Shown piece by piece: positions 15,865-17,577 of a DNA stretch of 17,577 nucleotides. The notes beneath the pieces were generated by a model. That model made no database searches. It saw nothing but the letters and a program-made list of their open reading frames with translations, and was not told the origin of the DNA. Location of the stretch: assembly GCA_027482985.1 (NCBI GenBank), contig JAIXVO010000564.1, forward strand, positions 1-17,577, read 5' to 3'. Origin of the DNA: Cyanobacteriota bacterium. Lineage in GTDB: Bacteria; Cyanobacteriota; Cyanobacteriia; Leptolyngbyales; Leptolyngbyaceae. The translations under genes and the position numbers were made by a program. The stretch's first letter is position 1. The number at the start of each line of letters is the position of its first letter.

Positions 15865-15940
15865 GGGGATGTCGCTTAGCCCGGCTGAAAGCACTCATCT
15901 GTCGAGCACGCGATCGTGGATTCAAATCCCATCATCCCCG
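15865..15940 (+). tRNA. tRNA-Asp(GTC), weak anticodon stem
   Basis: The 7-bp acceptor stem GGGGATG/CATCCCC, D-stem GCTT/AAGC, 5-nt variable loop and T-loop TTCAAAT are all in order, total 76 nt, with G73 as expected for Asp. The anticodon loop CTGTCGA gives GTC at 15901-15903. The anticodon stem CTCAT/GCACG has three mismatches, so it may be a decaying gene or the loop may be misplaced; another reading would give CTG. CCA is not encoded. Confidence 0.6.
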
Positions 15941-15945
15941 TTTCT

Positions 15946-16024
15946 GGGAACGGATTGGCATCACTTGCGCCGAAACCAACAAACGGACGGTTGCAGGATT
16001 GGGGTTCAATTCCCCACGTTTCCA
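15946..16024 (+). tRNA. tRNA-like unit, anticodon not assignable
   Basis: Acceptor GGGAACG/CGTTTCC (one G.U), a perfect T-stem TGGGG/CCCCA with loop TTCAATT, discriminator A and an encoded CCA at 16025-16027 mark a tRNA. A D-stem TTGG/CCGA is possible. The anticodon region 15974-15994 gives only imperfect arms, with no T at the place of U33; the least bad loop is AACGGAC. At 79 nt it is three longer than the usual class I tRNA, so it is either degenerate or badly altered. Confidence 0.5.
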
Positions 16025-16027
16025 CCA

Positions 16028-16068
16028 GATCTCCAGGTTGCCAAGTGGGAAGGCATTGGTCTGCACAG
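16028..16068 (+). pseudogene. tRNA-Cys 5' half, truncated into tRNA-Trp
   Basis: GCCAAGTGGGAAGGCATTGG followed by TCTGCA is the D-arm and 5' anticodon arm of a bacterial tRNA-Cys, with GCA as anticodon at 16063-16065. Right at the anticodon the sequence turns into the acceptor stem of tRNA-Trp, and no 3' half follows. The left limit is approximate. It reads as a recombination scar. Confidence 0.6.
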
Positions 16069-16133
16069 ATGGTGTAACGGCAGCACCAGGGTCTCCAAAG
16101 CCTTTGGTTCGGGTTCAAATCCTGGTCTGTGCG
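16063..16133 (+). tRNA. tRNA-Trp(CCA)
   Basis: Acceptor GCACAGA/TCTGTGC is perfect, D-stem GTGT/GCAC, anticodon stem AGGGT/GCCTT, and loop CTCCAAA puts CCA at 16095-16097. T-loop TTCAAAT has a stem with two G.U pairs. Discriminator G73 agrees with bacterial Trp tRNAs. The D-loop is short, total 71 nt. The first bases double as the broken end of the tRNA-Cys fragment. CCA tail not encoded. Confidence 0.88.
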
Positions 16134-16142
16134 CTGGTTTTT

Positions 16143-16216
16143 GGTGCCGTAGGCAAATCGGTAAAGCCGTCGATCTTTCAAGTCGATGCTTGCGGGTTCA
16201 ACGCCCGTCGGCACTG
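16143..16216 (+). tRNA. tRNA-Glu(TTC)
   Basis: Acceptor GGTGCCG/CGGCACT (G1.U72), D-stem GGC/GCC, anticodon stem TCGAT/GTCGA and loop CTTTCAA with TTC at 16177-16179; T-stem GCGGG/CCCGT with loop TTCAACG; discriminator G. Total 74 nt, no encoded CCA. Confidence 0.85.
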
Positions 16217-16226
16217 CCTCAATCAT

Positions 16227-16307
16227 GGAGAGTAAACCAATGAGGCCATTGGCGCTGTTTGCTAAACAGATGGATGCACCATTGTGGTTCGAGTCCACTG
16301 CTCTCCG
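16227..16307 (+). tRNA. tRNA-Ser(GCT)
   Basis: Acceptor GGAGAGT/GCTCTCC, anticodon loop TTGCTAA with GCT at 16261-16263, stem four of five paired, and a class II variable arm TGG-ATGCA-CCA, as serine tRNAs need for SerRS. T-loop TTCGAGT, G73. The D-arm is irregular (CCAAT/ATTGG can pair in place of the usual short stem). No encoded CCA. Confidence 0.82.
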
Positions 16308-16312
16308 CCTCT

Positions 16313-16385
16313 GAGAACGTGGTGTAACGGCAAACATCTCGGTCTACGAAACCGAAGAGTGAAGGTTCAACTCCTTCCGTTCTCG
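16313..16385 (+). tRNA. tRNA-Arg(ACG)
   Basis: All four stems pair well: acceptor GAGAACG/CGTTCTC, D-stem GTGT/ACAT, anticodon TCGGT/ACCGA, T-stem GAAGG/CCTTC. Loop CTACGAA gives ACG at 16346-16348; A34 would need deamination to inosine by TadA to read CGU/CGC/CGA. Discriminator G, CCA encoded at 16386-16388. Confidence 0.93.
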
Positions 16386-16393
16386 CCATTCAG

Positions 16394-16481
16394 GGAGGTT
16401 GTCCGGCACGGACGAGGAAAGCGTCTTGAAAACGCCTGCGGCTGCAACCCACCGTCAAGAGTTCGATTCTCTTAGCCTCCG
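16394..16481 (+). tRNA. tRNA-Ser(TGA)
   Basis: Acceptor GGAGGTT/AGCCTCC, anticodon loop CTTGAAA with TGA at 16427-16429 and stem AGCGT/ACGCC (four of five), a long class II variable arm GCGG...CCGT, and T-stem AAGAG/CTCTT with loop TTCGATT. Total 88 nt with G73. The D-arm is unusual: it begins with GTCC-GGCAC-GGAC, which can form its own small hairpin. No CCA. Confidence 0.88.
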
Positions 16482-16484
16482 CCT

Positions 16485-16557
16485 GGGAAGTTGGTGAAGC
16501 TGGTGCTCAAGTGCCGCTGAAGACGGCGAGATGACAGTTCAATTCTGTCACTTCCCA
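16485..16557 (+). tRNA. tRNA-Phe(GAA)
   Basis: Acceptor GGGAAGT/ACTTCCC, anticodon stem TGCCG/CGGCG with loop CTGAAGA and GAA at 16519-16521, T-stem GACAG/CTGTC, discriminator A as expected for Phe. The D-stem is only TGA/TCA. 73 nt, no CCA. Confidence 0.9.
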
Positions 16558-16562
16558 CTTGT

Positions 16563-16634
16563 TGCCCTATCGCTCAATGGCAGAGCTGCCCGCTGTTAAC
16601 GGGCAGGTTGCAGGTTCAAGTCCTGCTGGGGCAG
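16563..16634 (+). tRNA. tRNA-Asn(GTT)
   Basis: A regular cloverleaf: acceptor TGCCCTA/TGGGGCA, D-stem GCTC/GAGC, anticodon stem GCCCG/CGGGC with loop CTGTTAA and GTT at 16595-16597, T-stem GCAGG/CCTGC, G73. CCA is encoded at 16635-16637. Confidence 0.95.
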
Positions 16635-16642
16635 CCATTGAT

Positions 16643-16716
16643 TGCCGAGTGGACGACTGGGAAAGTCGCTGTGACTCTGAATCACGGAGCTGCTGGTTCG
16701 ACTCCAGCCTCGGCAG
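16643..16716 (+). tRNA. tRNA-Gln(CTG)
   Basis: Acceptor TGCCGAG/CTCGGCA, D-stem GAC/GTC, anticodon stem TGTGA/TCACG with loop CTCTGAA and CTG at 16677-16679, T-stem GCTGG/CCAGC, G73, encoded CCA at 16717-16719. The next 35 nt include GTCTGCAAACCC, which looks like a tRNA-Cys anticodon-arm remnant, but too little remains to call it. Confidence 0.93.
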
Positions 16717-16754
16717 CCAATGACTTTGGCCAGTCTGCAAACCCATCCATTCAT

Positions 16755-16828
<74 letters not shown>

Positions 16829-16838
16829 CCACCGCGAT

Positions 16839-16914
16839 CGGGATGTAGCTCAGTTGGGTTGAGAGTTGCCGCTTTGGAAGCGGAAGGTCGTAGGTTCAAA
16901 TCCTACCATCCCGA
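16839..16914 (+). tRNA. tRNA-Pro(TGG)
   Basis: Acceptor CGGGATG/CATCCCG with the C1-G72 pair and A73 typical of proline tRNAs; D-stem GCTC/GAGT; loop TTTGGAA with TGG at 16875-16877 on a four-of-five stem; T-stem GTAGG/CCTAC; CCA encoded at 16915-16917. Its last seven bases, including CCA, are the left edge of a 17-bp inverted repeat with 16948-16964. Confidence 0.92.
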
Positions 16915-16964
16915 CCATTTGCCCTGGTAACGGCAGTGGCAGCCGTGCCAGGGCAAATGGTCGG
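16911..16964 (+). repeat. 17-bp perfect inverted repeat over the tRNA-Pro 3' end
   Basis: CCGACCATTTGCCCTGG at 16911-16927 is the exact reverse complement of 16948-16964. Inside, ACGGC and GCCGT add five more pairs around a 7-nt loop. In RNA this hairpin would sequester the 3' acceptor bases, the discriminator and the CCA of tRNA-Pro. It could guide processing, or be an inverted duplication that damaged the next tRNA. Confidence 0.8.
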
Positions 16965-16994
16965 ATTGGGTGGGTTCAATGCCCACCGGAAGTA
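16917..16994 (+). tRNA. Degenerate tRNA-like unit, possibly Gly(GCC)
   Basis: The 3' part is tRNA-like: T-stem GTGGG/CCCAC with loop TTCAATG, then CGGAAGT and A. The 5' part is mostly the inverted repeat; ATTTGCC at 16917 pairs with the 3' acceptor strand at only five of seven places. A loop GTGCCAG with GCC at 16947-16949 has three stem pairs. The stretch between it and the T-stem is about 13 nt. Probably nonfunctional. Confidence 0.4.
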
Positions 16995-16998
16995 CTAA

Positions 16999-17073
16999 GC
17001 ACCGAAGGCGGAAGGGGTGGACGCGCACGCCCGATAAGCGTGTTATTAGCAGGTTCGACTCCTGCTCGGTGTA
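16999..17073 (+). tRNA. tRNA-Ile(GAT) with C33
   Basis: Acceptor GCACCGA/TCGGTGT, D-stem GCG/CGC, perfect anticodon stem CACGC/GCGTG, T-stem GCAGG/CCTGC, A73 and encoded CCA at 17074-17076. Loop CCGATAA gives GAT at 17033-17035, but position 33 is C instead of the near-universal U. The variable loop TTATTA has 6 nt. The clean stems suggest a selected or recent gene despite C33. Confidence 0.87.
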
Positions 17074-17083
17074 CCAAAAATGT

Positions 17084-17155
17084 CTGGGTGTGGTGCAGTG
17101 GAAGCACGCCAGTTCGGGGAACTGGAGGTCGTAGGTTCAAATCCTACCACTCAGA
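17084..17155 (+). tRNA. tRNA-Pro(GGG) with C33
   Basis: Acceptor CTGGGTG/CACTCAG with C1-G72 and A73 as in proline tRNAs, D-stem GTGC/GCAC, perfect anticodon stem CCAGT/ACTGG, T-stem GTAGG/CCTAC and encoded CCA at 17156-17158. Loop TCGGGGA gives GGG at 17116-17118, with C at position 33. If the T-A closing pair opens, the reading frame of the loop could shift to CGG, also a proline anticodon. Confidence 0.87.
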
Positions 17156-17161
17156 CCATTG

Positions 17162-17233
17162 GGGTCGTTGGCAGAGCGGATATGCAGCCGCCTTTTAAGC
17201 GGCATCATCCAGGTTCAACCCCTGGGCGACCCA
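17162..17233 (+). tRNA. tRNA-Lys(TTT)
   Basis: Acceptor GGGTCGT/GCGACCC, D-stem GCA/TGC, perfect anticodon stem GCCGC/GCGGC with loop CTTTTAA and TTT at 17194-17196, T-stem CCAGG/CCTGG with loop TTCAACC, A73 as usual for Lys. 72 nt, no encoded CCA. Confidence 0.92.
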
Positions 17234-17237
17234 CTAA

Positions 17238-17311
17238 CCCCCTGTGATGCAATGGGTAGACATGGCTTGCTTAAACCAAGTGGGTTGCAGGTTCGAGTCC
17301 TGTCAGGGAGA
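17238..17311 (+). tRNA. tRNA with Leu anticodon TAA and short class I variable loop
   Basis: Acceptor CCCCCTG/CAGGGAG with one C-A mismatch, D-stem ATG/CAT, anticodon stem GCTTG/CAAGT and loop CTTAAAC with TAA at 17272-17274, T-stem GCAGG/CCTGT, A73. The variable loop is GGGTT, again too short for a normal leucine tRNA. No CCA; the next tRNA starts at the very next base. Confidence 0.82.
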
Positions 17312-17385
17312 TGCGGAGATGGAGCAAGCGTGGCTCGGAAGGTTCATACCCTGCATATCAGTGAGTGCAATTCTCACCTCCGTCA
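17312..17385 (+). tRNA. tRNA-Met(CAT), or tRNA-Ile2 before modification
   Basis: Acceptor TGCGGAG/CTCCGTC has one mismatch at the first pair; D-stem GAG/CTC; loop TTCATAC with CAT at 17345-17347 on stem GAAGG/CCTGC (four of five); T-stem GTGAG/CTCAC. The T-loop is TGCAATT, with G instead of the usual T55. The anticodon stem lacks the three G-C pairs of an initiator. A CAT anticodon could also be converted by TilS to read AUA. It abuts the previous tRNA with no spacer. Confidence 0.72.
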
Positions 17386-17391
17386 CCGATC

Positions 17392-17431
17392 GCTGGTGTG
17401 GCTCAACGGTAGAGCAACTGCCTGATACAAG
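17392..17431 (+). pseudogene. tRNA 5' half, Ile(GAT)-like
   Basis: GCTGGTG, TG, D-stem GCTC/GAGC with loop AACGGTA, then ACTGC and CTGATAC form the acceptor 5' strand, a perfect D-arm, and the 5' anticodon strand and loop (GAT at 17424-17426). After that the sequence becomes A-rich with no 3' half. It is the last unit of the array, cut at the anticodon loop like the tRNA-Cys fragment. Confidence 0.65.
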
Positions 17432-17480
17432 AAAATATGAAGATGAGATAAAGCGTTCAGCAAAATAGTGGGGAATTCTA

Positions 17481-17514
17481 GAACTCGGAAGCATTGCTTC
17501 CGGGTTCTTTGTTT
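17481..17514 (+). terminator. Intrinsic terminator of the tRNA array
   Basis: GAACTCGGAAGC at 17481-17492 pairs with GCTTCCGGGTTC at 17496-17507 (12 bp, one G.U) around a 3-nt ATT loop, followed by TTTGTTT. It is the only classic rho-independent terminator seen after the array. The remaining bases to the window end hold nothing I can identify. Confidence 0.85.
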
Positions 17515-17577
17515 AGGCTGATGCTATCCTGAATGACTCGTTAGTTTCTGCAACCTTAGCCGCCGCTTTGGAAGTTA

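Noticed and set aside
15845..16337. Open frames on both strands across the first tRNA genes
   Set aside because: They lie wholly over tRNA cloverleaves and their residues mirror repeated tRNA T-arm sequence; they are not genes.
16717..16754. Second tRNA-Cys remnant (GTCTGCAAACCC)
   Set aside because: Only the anticodon arm is suggestive; no acceptor, D- or T-arm can be paired, so it was not listed as a feature.

Overview
The window reads as chromosomal or large-replicon DNA of a cyanobacterium. The octamer GCGATCGC and its core CGATCG (HIP1, the highly iterated palindrome of cyanobacteria) recur throughout. The gene types also fit: an SLH-domain outer-membrane porin, a large NB-ARC/WD40 protein and a small cyanobacterial-type HNH protein. 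I cannot name the genus.

Layout. (1) Positions 1-3471, minus strand: argS, egtC-like amidotransferase and egtB-like protein (cut by the window edge), in transcription order. argS and egtC are almost abutting. (2) 3472-3984: a gene-free stretch with a G-rich purine tract, TTGTAGTAT-type motifs and a hairpin plus T-run. It ends at a plus-strand HNH endonuclease gene (3985-4515). (3) 4542-4583: a 42-nt near-perfect hairpin between convergent genes. (4) 11207-4686, minus strand: seven tightly packed genes, in order SLH porin, AtzG/HpxX-like small subunit, AtzE/HpxY-like amidase, ABC ATPase, ABC permease, HpxZ/AtzH-like protein and a Tat-exported substrate-binding protein. Together they look like a full route from outer-membrane entry through ABC import to hydrolysis of a ureide or carboxyurea-like compound (relatives act on oxalurate or on cyanuric-acid breakdown products), probably to obtain nitrogen. 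The substrate is not known. (5) 11208-11541: a divergent regulatory region with a perfect 16-bp palindrome spaced like a CRP/NtcA-class activator site for the rightward gene. (6) 11542-15291, plus strand: an HTH/NB-ARC/WD40 STAND protein with 14 WD repeats. (7) 15535-15807: three TTGTAGTAT repeats exactly 21 bp apart over a candidate promoter, then a 64-residue unknown ORF. (8) 15865-17431: a dense plus-strand array of about twenty tRNA or tRNA-like units, closed by an intrinsic terminator at 17481-17514.

The tRNA array is the most unusual part. Folding by eye gives Asp(GTC, poor anticodon stem), an unassigned unit, a tRNA-Cys 5' half run into Trp(CCA), then Glu(TTC), Ser(GCT), Arg(ACG), Ser(TGA), Phe(GAA), Asn(GTT), Gln(CTG), Leu(TAG), Pro(TGG), a degenerate unit with possible Gly(GCC), Ile(GAT), Pro(GGG), Lys(TTT), Leu(TAA), Met(CAT), and an Ile-like 5' half. 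Both Leu-anticodon units have short class I variable loops, two units have C at position 33, some genes encode CCA and others do not, and one unit is dominated by a 17-bp inverted repeat that includes the 3' end of tRNA-Pro. This looks like an acquired, partly decaying long tRNA operon of the plasmid- or phage-associated kind known from some cyanobacteria. All folds were made by hand and no search was run.
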